A stretch of DNA of 64,000 bases, taken from NCBI GenBank assembly GCA_023375675.1, contig JALQBC010000042.1, positions 186,001 to 250,000 of the forward strand, written 5' to 3'. The notes below the pieces were generated by a model. That model saw only the letters and a list, made by a program, of their open reading frames with translations, made no database searches and had not been told where the DNA came from. Below, piece after piece: positions 11,929 to 25,061 of the stretch. A program made the translations under genes and the position numbers. Source of the DNA: Cytospora piceicola. Its lineage: Eukaryota; Ascomycota; Sordariomycetes; Diaporthales; Cytosporaceae. The stretch's first letter is position 1. Each line of letters starts with the position of its first letter.

Positions 11929-12000
11929 GTCGATAGCTTAGTCGATAGCTTAGTCGATGGCTTAGTCGATAGCTTAGTCGATAGCTTAGTCGATAACTAG
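11929..12000. repeat. 12-bp tandem repeat (six copies)
   Basis: Six copies of GTCGATAGCTTA with single changes. In the minus-strand phase of the neighbouring decayed gene this reads as Q-A-I-D repeats (Gln seen as TAA), consistent with an N-terminal coding repeat. Confidence 0.85.
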
Positions 12001-12499
12001 CTAGGTATCGTATAAGGTTAGTCGGCTATTAAGTGGTCTTCTCGGGGGGTTAGCTACAAAGCAGATAGAATTAGTATTAAGACGAAGTAAGTGTTCGATA
12101 AAGGTTATAAGTTACCGTAAATAATATACTAGATAACGTATAGCCGAACGTTTAGTTAATTATTAATATTTACTAACATGTCGGCTTCGGAGCTAGCTTA
12201 AGAGGTAGTCTATCGCGTTTACCTATAATGGCAGTAGTTTAGGGTCGGAATGTCTAATAAGAGTCTAGATATTTAATATTATTAGGGTAATGTATGCGTA
12301 GTATACGTTACGAAAAGTATAAGAAAGTAGGTAAAGTTATAAAAGGTTAAATAAAGGAGGTAAGGTTACGAGAAGTATAAAGTATAAAAGAGGTAATTAC
12401 GTAAGGTATAAAGTTTAAGTATATAAGGCGTTTATTTAAAAAAGCCTTTGTTAAAGGATAGTAAGTACCGGAATAGAGCCGAGTTACCGAGATGTGTTT

Positions 12500-12778
12500 A
12501 GAAACTACGATTAGCCTTTTTAGTATATGATTCGTACGTAATTCGAAACAGCTTACTAGCTATATAGTAGTTCTCTTAAACGAATAAAGAGCTTAAGACT
12601 TATAATATAAAATAGTACGAGGTAATAAAACTACGTCTAGAAACTACGATTAGCTTTTTTAGTATATAATTCGTACGTAATTCGAAATAGCCTGCTAGCT
12701 ATATAGTAGTTCTTTTAGACAAATAAAGAGCTTAAGACTTATAATATAAAATAGCACAAGGTAATAAGACGGCGTCTA
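12500..12778. repeat. 139-bp tandem duplication
   Basis: Two head-to-tail copies start at GAAACTACGATTAGC (12501 and 12640, period 139). They share TTCGTACGTAATTCGAAA, CTAGCTATATAGTAGTTCT and GCTTAAGACTTATAATATA. Most differences are transitions, so the duplication predates or accompanied RIP. Confidence 0.85.
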
Positions 12779-13039
12779 AAAAGCCGTACTTAATAGAGGT
12801 ACTTAAAAAAGGTGTCCGATAAAGGTATTTAAAAAAGCTGTTTAATAGTCTGTTATTACTACGTATCGAAATAAGCAGTTTATAGTCGATAATCGAGGTT
12901 TTCTATCTTTAAGCCTACTACTTTCGACAGACACGAATATAACCTTTAAAGACTAAAAGCCGACTCTATCGAGATTTATTCTCGTATAAAAGACGGCTAA
13001 AAGGATAATACCGTCGACTAAGTATAACCTCCGCCGTTT

Positions 13040-14560
13040 TACTAATTAGCAAAAGATTTTAAATAAGGCCGACCGTAGCCGTTTAATAGTTCTCTTAACG
13101 CTATAAGAATTTATACTACTATAAGATAACCCTCTCGTAGAAAAGCTGTTACCCCTTATAGACCTGTTAATTAAAGAGATTAAAGACCGCACTCTAAAGC
13201 TAAAATACTAAACGAAAAGAGGTACCGTTTCAGGTTATATTACGGTTTATACCCTTTCCCTTATATCTATTTAAGGTTATACTAATATTTTATTAGTCTG
13301 AGCTTTAAAAACAGGACCGGCTTAATATAATATAGCATATATAGCCTTTTTTTAATAAGCCGAAAAAACTATTCGATATAACAGTTCCGGAGCTACGCTA
13401 ATAGATTATCGAACGGCGTATTCCTTTAAATAAAAGCTAAAAGACGTAATAGCACAGACCGCTTTTTACTAATTTACTAATCGTCGATACCTTAGCTTAT
13501 AAGAACTTACGATATAACGTAAATATATACCGTATACTACTACTTAAGGTCTTCGATATTATCGTTATAAACTACTAGAGTATATATATATACGTAAAAC
13601 GTAGAAGAATACAGTCGGTATCCGATATATCGCAGGAAGAGCTTACTAGGTTAATTGTATAAGATTTAAAAGTAAAGTCTCCTTTCCTAATAATTATAAA
13701 TAAACCCGTTCGTAAACTAGTATATAAAACGATCCCTTAATATAATAAACCCGACCGGCTATTAGTAAATAATACGATAGTTATTCCGCCGAAACGTAAA
13801 CTTCTATAAAAGGGGAATTAACTACGAAGACGAAGCTACGCCTTTATAGTTATCTCGCTAAAGCAGAAGCTCCCTTTAAATAAAAGCTCCTTCGACAGGG
13901 TAGGAATATACGTTAACTCGTATAAAAGCTAGCCCCGAACCGCTTTAACGGCTATTTCGCTTAAATAAACGCTGCTTTAAAAAAGAAACACTATATAGCT
14001 ATAATAAAAGCTAAAACAGTTCGTTTTTAAATAGCTAACGTAGTTAGAAATTATCGATATACCTACTATATTTTTCGTCCCGGACTAAAAGTTATTAACC
14101 GATAACACCTTCGTAGATCTCCCTTATGCTAAAAGACATACGCTTCCCGTATACTAAAAGACCGGTATCGAGCCTTTATAGCTTAAAGCAGAGCCGAAAA
14201 AAGGTATTTTTTCTTAAACGCTAAGCTAATTCTAAAAAAAGCTCGACTAAAAGGGTATTCTATACTTCGTCGACGGAAAGAAAAGTAAAAAAAAGGTAAA
14301 GCTAGTTACACGACTTTTACTAAACGATAAGAGTATCTCTCTTAACACGCTAATATATAACAAAGTTTTACTTATCTTAAAAGGCACTTTTAAATAAAGG
14401 TACCCGGATATATTAATATAAACACGGCGGAAAGGGATTCTATATATTAGTCTCTTTTATAACAATAGAAAGCCTTTTACTAAACGTATTATTTAAAATA
14501 TTTTATAAAAGATAAAAAGATCGGGTATAAGTATAGGTATAGAACCGACTAAAGAATAAC
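13040..14560 (+). pseudogene. Decayed coding block, family unknown
   Basis: In one plus-strand phase the text reads as protein with RIP-type stops only. Segments include KLLTDNTFVDLPYAKRHTLP (14.09 kb), GILYFVDGKKSKKKVKLVTR (14.25 kb) and RRKGILYISLFYNNRKPFTK (14.43 kb). The antisense phase is also fairly open, so the strand is probable rather than certain. I recognise no domain. Confidence 0.3.
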
Positions 14561-15019
14561 AGAGATAATCGAAAAGCGGAAAGTAAATAGGATTTATCTT
14601 ACTTTTATTTAGTAAACTTGTAAACTAGTATTATATTACTTATATTTTAATTCGAGTAGGTAAATACCGGTATTAAAAATAAATATCTACCTTTATAATT
14701 AAGTCGGTCTAACCTAATTATAAAAATAAAGTTAAAGCTTAAATAGAGTTAAAATAATAAGGCTAAACGTATCCTTTTAGTACGTAGCTAGTAGTACGTA
14801 TACCGTTCTTTTTAAATAAACGTTAAGTTATAAAGCTATTACTATCTCTATTATACTATACTATATCCTTCTCTTACTACGCCGTACCGGATATTATAAC
14901 GATCGGTCGGAGGTATTACGGTCGGGGCTATCGAGGCGCGAAAGGTTAATTAGAGAACGGCAGATAAGGAGGTCGTATAAGGTTATCGTTTAAGGTTGGA
15001 AATTATTATATAATCGGTT

Positions 15020-15215
15020 AAATGAATATCGCGGTTAAAGAGATCGCGGTTAAAGGGATTGCGGTTAAAGAGATCGCGGTTAAAAGGATCGTAGTTAAAG
15101 ATATCGCGGTTAAAGATATTACTATCGAAGGCTGTTAAGGCTTAAGATATTAAGGATATCGCGGTTAAAGATATCGTAGTTAAAGATATTACTGTCGAAG
15201 GCTGTTAAAGCTTAA
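15020..15215. repeat. 15-bp minisatellite (GCGGTTAAAGAGATC family)
   Basis: About eight imperfect copies of ATCGCGGTTAAAGAG, followed by a second-order duplication containing GATATTACTATCGAAGGCTG. The length is a multiple of three and reads as I-A-V-K-E on the plus strand, so it could be a coding repeat. CpG in GCGG is preserved while other contexts have mutated. Confidence 0.85.
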
Positions 15216-17880
15216 AATATTAGTTAAGAAACGGTAAAGCGAAGGTTATTATTTTAAATCTTATCGGGTTTCCGTACTTTCTAACCGCCGTAATAATCCT
15301 CGAGGAGTTAAAAAAGTATACCTAAATTATAGTACTTAATCTATCCCGACTCTCGAACTAGTATTCTATAGTATACTAACTACGCTTCTTATAGTATTTC
15401 GTACCTTATATATTTTAGCTTTTATCTCCGAAACCGCTTTATCCGCGACCTCCGTTTTATAGTCTGCTTAAAAGCTCTATAGTTCGACTTCTATTAAGGC
15501 CTTCGAAATCGAATTAATAACCTTTACTAAGTAACACTCCCGTTCTCCTATTTATATACTATAAGCCTCGATAAACTACTCGTTCCGTTTAAAGATATAA
15601 GCTCTCTTATCTAACTGCTTATTTTTAGCTTCGACGTAACGCTTTCTTTCGGAAAGCCGACGTTCTTAGTTAAAGATATAACGCTCCTTTTCGGCTAAGT
15701 AATAGCCGAGATCTTAAAGCCGCCTCTTTCTATCTATAAGGTAAAAAGAAAAATCTTAAAGGTATATCGCTTTTTTATCGATATCGGATAACGTAATACC
15801 GTACTTTATAAAGCTAAACTTAAAGTAACCGTCTTAAATAATCCGGATAAAGTAAATAAAAATACTAAAAGTATCGTCTAGGTTTTTATATAAATACTTA
15901 CGAAAAGCTTAAGCCTTACCGGTTATATTGTCTACGACGGCCTTCGGTCGGCCTAATATTAATATTTAAAGTAGTTAGATCTGCTAATCAAGGCTTTATA
16001 TATAAGTCCTATATTAAATATAAGTATAGAAAAAGCTATATAAACTCGATAAATTAAAATTAAGTATTTATATACTTATAAAGGTATACTAAGCTTAATT
16101 AAACCAGATATTAAATACCCCGGGTTTACTCGTTATCTTACTTTAATAACTTTAAGATTAAATTATAACACCGAGATAGTAACTACTAACGATACTTAAC
16201 GTTTACTTATCCTACCTTAACCCTATATAATATATTATTATATAGACTCCCGGAAGGCTTAATAGCCTTATACGTATACGGCGTTTATAAAATCGATCGT
16301 AAGGAATACTATAGCTATAAGAGATTACTACTATAATTATTATAACTAGCTAAATTAAAAGCACTTTTCTTAGTAAATCCGAGGCAGAGGCTAATAGTAG
16401 TTTAACTAAATATAGTAAACGTAACTTAAATTATATATAATACATAGGTAATTTAAGCCTTTCCCGGTAAGTCCGGAGCAAAGTTCTTAATTATACGTTA
16501 GCCCGATACGGTAAACGTTATTTATATATAGCCTTTCCTTATAAATCCGGGACAGAGGTAAATAATAGTCTAACTCGATATAGTAAACGTAACTTATATA
16601 AAACGGTAAGTAATTTAAGCCTCTCTCGGTAAGTCCGGGGCGGAATTCTTAGTTATAAATTAGCCCGATACGGTAAACGTTATTTATATATAGCCTTTCT
16701 TTACAGATCCAGGACAAAGACTAGTAATAGCTTAACTCGATATAGTAAGCGTTATCTAGCTGCTTTTAATATAAGCTAACTTTTACTACTTAATTAAAGG
16801 TATTATTCTTAGTCTTAAGTTTTTATCTGTTAAAATAATTTATCAGATCGGTTTAAAAGGATATTAGAAATATAGTATATACTATTTATTTTTTAACAGC
16901 TTACTTTTAAATAATATATACTAATTTATCGGTCTCTGTTATAAGGAGGTCGCTTATAATAGTATAGTTAGTTAATATTAAGAAAGCTACCTACTTAATA
17001 AATATCGAAACTTACCTTAGCTAAATCGAAAATAATAGCTACTTTTATTTTAAGCTAAAAACTAATAAAACTAAAACTATTATTACTATAGTCGGCGTAT
17101 TATCTATCGGTTATATTAGTAATAACCTTACTATTGTTACTCGACCGGAGAACTACGTATTAGCCGTAAAAGGTATAATAACTATTTAGTATAGCGACAA
17201 TATATTAAAGATACAAGATTATTAAGTAGTAAAACCCTTTACGTCTTTAAAAACCGCGCTCCCTTTAAACACGGTTAGCTATATCCCTTTTAATATAATT
17301 TAATTATCTCGTATACTATTAAGACTTACGGTATAGTTAAATCCTAACGTTTCCGAGATATTACTATATTTCGACCTATTAAAAGCGTAATATATATATT
17401 TAAAACCGTATCTATTTATATTAACAGACGTTAAAAGATATAGTACTTTAAACTTTAAATAAATTATTTTACTTTTATTTTATCTCTTTACTAGTCTTAA
17501 CTATAATTCTAAAGTCGGACCTTATTATTACCGGGACTTAATTTATACTTTACTATACTTTATTCTTAACTATATATTCTTACCTTCCTACCTTTAGTCG
17601 CGGATTAAACGTATGCTATTCGAAAACCTAACTATATAAGGCCGGAAGCTTAGCTTAAATTATAGCTATTAAAAGTCGTCTGTTAACCTAAGTTAGTTAC
17701 CTTTAACTATAATTTACCGTCTTTTATACTAACCCTCCTTTCGATACTTACCTTTTAATATATTCTCCTTATAAAGCTATATCGAACCTTTAGCTAAGGC
17801 TTACGTTAACTACTAAAGTACCTTCGACTTTACGTTATATTATAAAAAGTATATACTCCTAAAGCTTAACGTCGACCTAA
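15215..17880. other. RIP-degraded region with a CCGGGGC-type repeat cluster
   Basis: I can follow no convincing gene here. The cluster at 16330-16760 contains about five copies of two alternating motifs, one near AATCCGGGACAGAGG...TATAGTAAACGT and one near GGTAAGTCCGGGGCGGAATTC...CGGTAAACGTTATTTATATA. Confidence 0.5.
16330..16760. repeat. CCGGGGC-centred repeat cluster, copy 1
   Basis: Repeated blocks built on AGCCTTTC-(N)-TCCGGGGCRGAGG...CGATATAGTAARCGT, spaced about 60-90 bases. The same family, in the same orientation, recurs at 32140-32375. It is too short and dispersed to be an LTR pair. It could be subterminal repeats of a nested element or a regulatory array. Confidence 0.7.
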
Positions 17881-19240
17881 AAAAATAAACTAAAAAAAAG
17901 CTACTACTATACGCCGCTATATACGATATAGGTATACCGTAAAGGCTTTTCTAATCGGTATACAAAAAGGTAAAAAAGGCTTTAAACCTAAACTTTAAAC
18001 TTATATAAATATTTATAAAAGATAAGTACGGCCTATAAGTAGATATAAAAGCTATAAAAGTACAGATTCTCGAAAGTATTATCTGTAAAGTTATTAAGCG
18101 ACTATAGCCGGCAGCTCCCTTTACAACGACGTCTGCCCTAACGCTACCTGCTTAAGCCTTTAAAAAAGACTATTCCTCTTTTAACATCTTCCTCTTCTTA
18201 TAATAAAAGCCTAGTAGTATATTCGATATTATTAACTTTAATCCCGCCCGCCGGGTAATAGTTATACTCGATATATTTCTAACTACCTCGAAAACGTTAG
18301 CCTCGGAGCTTATTAACAGCTAAAGCTCCTCGCCGGTACCGGGTAAGCTTTATAAACTATCGACTCTTTTCTTAAGGCGGCCGATATACTAAAGGTATAT
18401 AGGCGCGGATATATCTTAACAGATTTCGAACGTAATAAACGTACTCTTTATTAACTTTACTCCGGACTTTAGCCGTAACCGCTCCGTCCTTATTATCTTA
18501 AGCTAAGGGGCGGCTATATAAAAAAGCTTTACACGGCCTTAAAGACCCTACAGACGTAATAAAAACCTTAAAACCTTAATGTCTTTAGTCTAAGAGAACC
18601 CGTCGCAGGCCTAAAACTTACTACTCGACTTTATCGAAGTTATCGATATTAAATACCCGGATATTACCGCTATCCTAATAGGCGGGGAGAGTAGTTAAAA
18701 TAAAGCTATATAAGTCTTTCTTTAAAGTATAACGGATATTAATAAGCAGGCCTTTATAATAAAGATATATACTATAAACACTCGGCAAACCGTGTTAAAC
18801 TAAGTCGACGTCCTCTTAAATATTATTAAAAATACAAACTAAGTAAGTAAAACGATAAACTAAATAGTTAATAAAATAAAGCGTTTTAGTATAACGATCT
18901 TTAACAATAACGACGAGGAATCCGATAACGCCGATTATAATAAACCCGTTAAGTATAAAGCCTATTATAGCGATATAATAAAAACGTAATATTAGACTAA
19001 TAGTTATAGTAAAGTAATAAAGTATTAAGGTCTGTTATATATAATATACTATTCTTACCTAATTTACCTTACTTATAAATTCTAATACCGTTATAGCTAT
19101 AGTCCGAGTATACCTGCTATGTATCTCGCTTATTAGTTAATTATTAAAGATACAGTAAATAAATCTATCGCGTTTCTATATTATATCGAAAGTCTACTTA
19201 AAAAAGAAACAGTCGGGGTATTAGACTAAGTTAAATCGAT
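17880..19240 (+). pseudogene. Decayed coding block, family unknown
   Basis: One plus-strand phase (for example codon start 18108) reads well for over a kilobase: LLLDFIEVIDIKYPDITAIL (about 18.62-18.68 kb), QSITDINKQAFIIKIYTINT (about 18.74-18.78 kb), then an acidic FNNNDEESDNADYNKPVK (18.90-18.96 kb). Stops are TAA/TAG only. The acidic low-complexity stretch strongly favours this strand. No domain is recognised. Confidence 0.4.
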
Positions 19241-21000
19241 TTAAATTAGTTTAACCTAATAAATCTTATATTTAAGCTAAAAACAGCCCCCGGCGTACTT
19301 AAGCTATATACCCTTAAATCTTTAATCTAGTCCGACCGGGTTAAAATACTGCCGAAATCCGCGTTTTCTACTTAAATTTAATAAGTATAGTAGTCATTTT
19401 ATAGTAATTAGACTAATTTATCTAATTACTCTTATTCTAAGTTATATAATAAGGCTATCGTATACCTTTTATAATTTTTCTTTATAAGTAAAGGGTATTA
19501 TAAAGTTAAATGGATAGCGGCTATATCTGTTATAAAGACTACCGCCTATATACCGGCCTCGAAAGTTACTTAGCTACTATATAGCGTTATTATACCTACC
19601 GGGCGGGATATATAACGGTAAATATTACTACTATATTAGGTAAGCGAAGGATAGAGAGTAATTATTATAGTACTTAAAGCTAATATCGTAATTAATATCG
19701 TAGTTAATATTAAGGTTAAGGTTAAAAGACATTAAAATTAGTATCTTTATAGGCTGTTAATAGTATTACCTGTTATATTTTATAGCTAAAAGACTATACA
19801 TATAGGTTTTAAATAATTAATTTCTCGTACCTTATACTAAAATATAAACTATATATTTCCGGATAGCGTAGCGTTTATATATACTCGGTCCCGAGTATTA
19901 GCCTTACTTAACCTGTTAGGTTATAAGCAGATATACTTTAAAGCTCGATAAAACTAGCTAAATAAGGTAAAAAGTTTAAAGACTATCTATTCTGAAATCC
20001 TCCTTAGACTATTAAGAAAGTATTTTATACTTAATATCTATACCTACCTTTTTAAATTCTAGTCTTTAATATAGTACTACTTAAAACCTAAGCTTAATAC
20101 CTATTATACCTTCTTCGCCGTCGGGTTACTTAACGATAGCTTTAATAACGCTTTTAAGTATTACTTTTACGTTATCGCCGAAACCTAGACTTCGACGAGC
20201 CGGCTTACCTTTAACGTATCGTAATAATAGAAAAAGAGATAACCTTAGTAAGTAATAACCCTAGTAAACGACTTAATCCTAATATAAAAAAGGTAGATTA
20301 GCTATAGCCGGTCGAGTTTCCTTTAAATTCCTATCGGGTTATAAAACTAACTAAAATCTATAATAACGGTAACGTTAAATAAAACCAGCAGCTTATACTT
20401 AAAAGAAAAGAACGTATATTACTATAACTATAGCGTTACTAGGCTATTTATAATCCCTTTAGCTTTTCTTAATACTTAAATCTAAAGTAAAACGCGTTTA
20501 AAAGTCGTTAATACCGTATACTACTATATATATTAATATATACTTACCTTACGTCGGAAAAAGGTCTCGGCCCGGCTTACCTATAAGAAATAAAGCGGTT
20601 TATACTTAAAATATACCTACGGTATAAATAGTTTACTTTAGCGTAAAAAAAAAGCGTAGTTATAATATTTCGTCCGGTTTTAGTTTTCGTAGTATAGCTT
20701 TTAAGTAATATAATAAAAGTTAATATAAAATAAGTTATAGTATATATAACTACCGTTATACCTAATAAACGGCCTATACTTAATAAGGTTATTAAGCTAA
20801 ATACCGTTATATAATTAAACTAAAAACTAAGCCTACGCTTTAAACAGTAAAGTAATATAATCCCCTTTCTTATAAAACTTATTACTATTAGTTTCAGGCG
20901 GTATACCGGCGCGATAAACGATATTTAAACTTACTATATACAGCGCGATTAGCTTCGGGTACGCTACCGGGTTAAATTTCTACGTTAAAATATCCGGTAA
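19240..21000. other. RIP-degraded DNA, no gene resolved
   Basis: Same composition as the rest of the island. A short GGTTAAGGTTAA tract lies at about 19.70-19.73 kb. I could not pick a strand or frame with confidence. Confidence 0.4.
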
Positions 21001-22960
21001 TACCGTCTCTTACTTAAAAATTAAAAAGATATAGGTATTAACGTATTTACCTGTTACGCCTTATAAGTTTATTAGCTACGTAACGCGCCGGTATAACCTA
21101 TACTTTACCTTATATATAAGCTATACGACCTCTTTTTACTATTTCGAAACTTTATTTAACCTTTTAATATCGTAGGCAGGTATAACTTCGGAGTAGTTAA
21201 AATAATAGTTTTAACGTTTCCTTAAAGTATAAGTTTTAAGCTTTATACTACGTTCCGGTAAAAGGCTTATTTAAGCTATAAGGTTAAATAAAATGCCGAC
21301 CGGGATTTACCGATATATCTTATCGCTTTAAAAGTATAGGTACTCTTCTTTAGCTAGTAACGCTTAAACAGAACAAATATAAGAATAAAGTACTATTAAG
21401 TTAACAGCGACGAAAGTATAGCTTATAACGTTACTATAGGTTTCCTTCTAATAGTATATACGTACGTAACGGTATAGGTTTTATAACCGCGAGAACAGCC
21501 TTTTATAAGCGATACCGTTAAACTATATCTTATAATAGCGATATATAACGCTTCGAGTATTACCGCTTATAATACTATACTATATATACTATTACTAGGT
21601 ATACTAACCTTTATAGATAGACTTTTAAAGCTATCGTCGTCGGTTTTATTTACCTTCCGGTACCCTTCGGCGCGTTTAAAGCTATAATATAAAGCTAAGT
21701 AAGAAAATGTTTTTAAATATCGAGGCTTAGTAGGTTACCTTTAATTTCGTCTTTAATTTTCGATAACTTTATCGTATAAAGAGATACGTCTTATTTACTG
21801 CCTCCGAGGTATAACCGTACTAGTAAGTTAATTTAGAAATAATATAATAGTAATAAACGAACTCTTTTATTTCGGTTTCGAGCTAATAAACGTAACTATT
21901 TTATAGAAAAGCAAACGATAATATATAAGAATACCCTATTTATAAACCTAACTTTAATCCTCGAGTCCTTTACGTCGCGAAATACATACCTTTTCTGCCG
22001 TTTCCGATATATAAAATACAGTATATTAAATATATTAATACGTCGAGCTAAAAATAATACACTAGTTATAAACAGCCTTTTAGTTTCGGTCTTTAACTAA
22101 TAAACGTAAATATCTTAAAAAAAAGAGTTATAATTAAGAATACTATATAGCTAAGTAGAAAAAGACTACTTTCGCTTATCTTTTTTCCTTTAGCTTAAAT
22201 AAAGGCTCGATAACGTAAACTAAACAATTTAGTTAATATAAAGTATAGAGAAATAAGAAACGAATAAATACCTTAAAGTAGCCTTACTCGCGTAGTCCGA
22301 CCTCGACTACAGCCTTTTCGGAATCCTCGACTTCTTTATCCTCTTTATCCTCTTCGGTATCTTCTTAAGCCTTACCGGCTAACCTATACGTACTATCTTT
22401 ACGTTCCGACCTTTAAATAATAGCCTAACCGGAAATAAAAGCTTTAAAAGTACGAAGCACGTCTTTTACCTAACGTTAAAAGATAACTTTTAAATTATAG
22501 TTAAGTATATCTATAATATCCGAAAGGCTTAGTAACTCTTTACAGTCTATATAACGTAAAAGCATATAGACTATCCGCTAACGGTTTTCAGCCTACTTCT
22601 TAAACAAATAAATAAAAACTAAGTTATTAACGGTACCGACTTATAAAATAAAGAAACCGGTAATATAGTTTAAGCTTATACTTACTATACCGTTAGCAAC
22701 ACGCGTATAATAAAACTTACAGATATCGTCTCCGCCGCTTATTAGCCTTTACCGGAAAGGGTCGTTAAACCTAATACTATACTAATCGAAGGCGTTACCG
22801 GTAACTAATTTTATCTTATTATTCGACAGAGCGGTATAGTTTTTATCTTTCTACGATATCTTATAATACAGAAAAGTATAAAATACCTCGGTCTTAAAGT
22901 ATAAAGGCTTAATCTAATACTACAGACTATCTTTAAAGTTATAAAAAAAGTTTACAGCTA
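21000..22960 (-). pseudogene. Decayed gene with acidic linker, family unknown
   Basis: The minus strand reads in one phase from about 22.96 kb down to about 21.4 kb: IKPLYFKTEVFYTFLYYKIS, NKIKLVTGNAFD, RLISGGDDICKFYYTRVANG, RIVYMLLRYIDCKELLSLSD, KDVLRTFKAFISG, then an acidic QEDTEEDKEDKEVEDSEK linker (about 22.31-22.37 kb), and further on ISETAEKVCISRRKGLEDQS. Interruptions are TAA/TAG, plausible as former Gln or Trp. About 600-700 codons. I recognise no known domain. The coding call is firm on composition; the identity is open. Confidence 0.5.
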
Positions 22961-23411
22961 ATATTATCGACAAGCTAACGAAGTTAAAGTAAATATTTCG
23001 GTATCGGTCTATAACAGAGATAAAAAGCTTAAGTAAAACAGAAGACGTTAAAAGCAATAAAATTACGAAAGCAGATAAGCTATACGATAAGTAAATATTT
23101 ATATATTTTATCGACCTTTAGGTTTTTAACGTACTTTCTTATTTACTTATAGTAATACTACGACTTTCGTTTATTTTCTATTTAAGTTTTTACTATAGAC
23201 TAATATAAAAGCACCTATAAGTAACTACCGGCAAAGGTAGCTATATCTAAGTATACATTAATTATACGCTCCCGATCGCTTTAACCGTATTATAATCGCT
23301 TAATAATAAAATATATAAGTAGCTAGCCTAACACTTTAGTACTAAGTACTTACAGATCCTTTCTACCCTTTATTTATTTTATATATATACCCGTTCTTCC
23401 TATAAGTCTTA

Positions 23412-23720
23412 GCCCGAAATCTTTACGCCGTCCTATATTATACTTAACAACTACTAAAACTTATCGGTTCTAATCTCTAAACGGCTAACCCTAAACACTA
23501 AACCTAATATATTCTATAAATATACCGTTCGAAACTATTTAATCTAACGTCTTAGTTCGAAGTATATCCTATAACATTTTATAGCCCCGAAATCTCTACG
23601 CCGGTCTATATTACGAACTTAATAACTACTTAAACGTATTAAAATCTAGTCTCCGGGCGGCTAACCTTAAAGACTAAAGTAACACGTTCTATATAATCGT
23701 ATTATTTAAAAGTAGTCACT
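23412..23720. repeat. Tandem duplication of about 173 bp
   Basis: Two copies of a unit containing CCCGAAATCTYTACGCCG, CTATATTA, TTAAYAACTACT and CGGCTAACCYTAAA. The CCGAAATC anchors are 173 bases apart (near 23416 and 23589). The differences are mostly transitions. Confidence 0.75.
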
Positions 23721-25061
23721 CCTTTAACCCCTTTATTTAAAACAGATTATATAATAAATCGCTGCTCTAACCTTTTATTCGAAGTATAGTTAAAACTATA
23801 GTAAAACGCTTAGTCTATATTACTATTCGCCTTATCGTTATAGTAATCTGTAATATCCGTTATTAACACGCTAGTACCCGAGGCTTAACGCTATACCTCG
23901 GGTTAGCGTAAACTAGTTTTAATAGATTTATTTAATACCTTTAGCCTTAAGCTTCTTAGTAAGTTACTTTATTATCTGTTTATTTAGTAACGTAGTTTAT
24001 TCGGTATCTAACTAATCTCTCTAATTAGTTTATTTTAGCTTAAACTCGTTAAGTATTAAAAACTCGCCGGATAGTAGTTTTATATATAAGTATATATTTT
24101 ATATTTTATTTTTCCGGTTTAATTTTTTTAAATATCGAAGAAGATCGTATTTATAGTAATAAAGGCTTCAGGCTATAATAGTAAGTATTAACGAAAGACA
24201 TATAAGGTAGTAGTATATATTTTAAATTATAGTACCGAGTAGTTTTATCTTATACTATTAAACTATATTATCGTAACGAAAGGTATATAAGTATTAATAA
24301 TTAATTTTAATTATAGTCGCTAAGTAGTAATAAGATATACTATCGTTAAGTATAACGAACGTTATTATTAAGGCCGTAATAAGCCTTTTTAATTATAGTC
24401 TTCGTTCGGCTTAAATATATATATTATTAAGACTTTTATACCGCTTATTTAAGTATCCGCCTACTAAATAGCTAAGGTTATACGTTATATAATGTATATT
24501 TTTACCTATATCTCTCGAGACCGATTATTTCTCGTTCGGTAAAATATTATTCGGGTACTTTACCTTTTCGGAGAGATATTTAACTTTAAAAGATATTATC
24601 TTTAAACTATATCTTAATATATAACAGAACATACACGACGTAAAAACGATTATAAACGGCGATCCCGGCTCTTATAAAAGTAACGGCCTATATATTAAAA
24701 ATAATATATAAAATATAATCTTACTATTTTCTTACCTTTAGCTTTATAACTTAATAACCTCTTTAAGACCTTTATTCTTTAACGTTATTACTTATATCTG
24801 TTCCTTATAAGCCTTACTACCTTAGTTTTATTAAGATACTGCTATAACTACTAGGCCGACTCCTTCTATAGTATAGAAAAAAAGAATAAAGCTTACGGCC
24901 TTTTATTTATTATTAACAACCTTACCTATAACCGCTATAACTATATAGCTTTCTACGTTATATATAACTTAAACGTACTATAAGCTCTTTATAAAATAGT
25001 CTTTTACTTCGTTCGGCCTACCGTCTTCTTTTAAAAGAACAGTATAATTTAAAACGTTTAA

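Larger units (their letters stand above)
8500..12000 (-). pseudogene. Decayed long gene at left end of the element, family unknown
   Basis: On the minus strand one codon phase (codon boundaries at plus positions 1 mod 3, e.g. 8590, 9349, 11221) stays protein-like for about 3.4 kb. It is interrupted only by TAA/TAG at places where CAA, CAG or TGG would fit. Readable segments include QAID repeats near 11.93-12.0 kb, TNEDLEIVLKTVSTKRKTRI at about 11.1 kb, LSQALEDVQNNRKAT and FKSAEHEFRDPTSVLLP at about 9.35-9.54 kb, VNVIKHRLTGIYYINRDILK near 9.0-9.1 kb, a basic LKRRNSDDDYSSERSLKR region (about 8.85 kb), and a C-terminal acidic SDSSDSFEADYTDDGSEARE repeat (8.55-8.69 kb). This is about 1,150 codons without a frameshift. 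I recognise no family. Position beside the TIR and size make it a transposase or recombinase candidate, but no catalytic motif was identified. Confidence 0.5.

Noticed and set aside
11929..12000. Regular short repeats as a CRISPR array
   Set aside because: Twelve-base head-to-tail units without unique spacers in a eukaryotic genome; this is a minisatellite.
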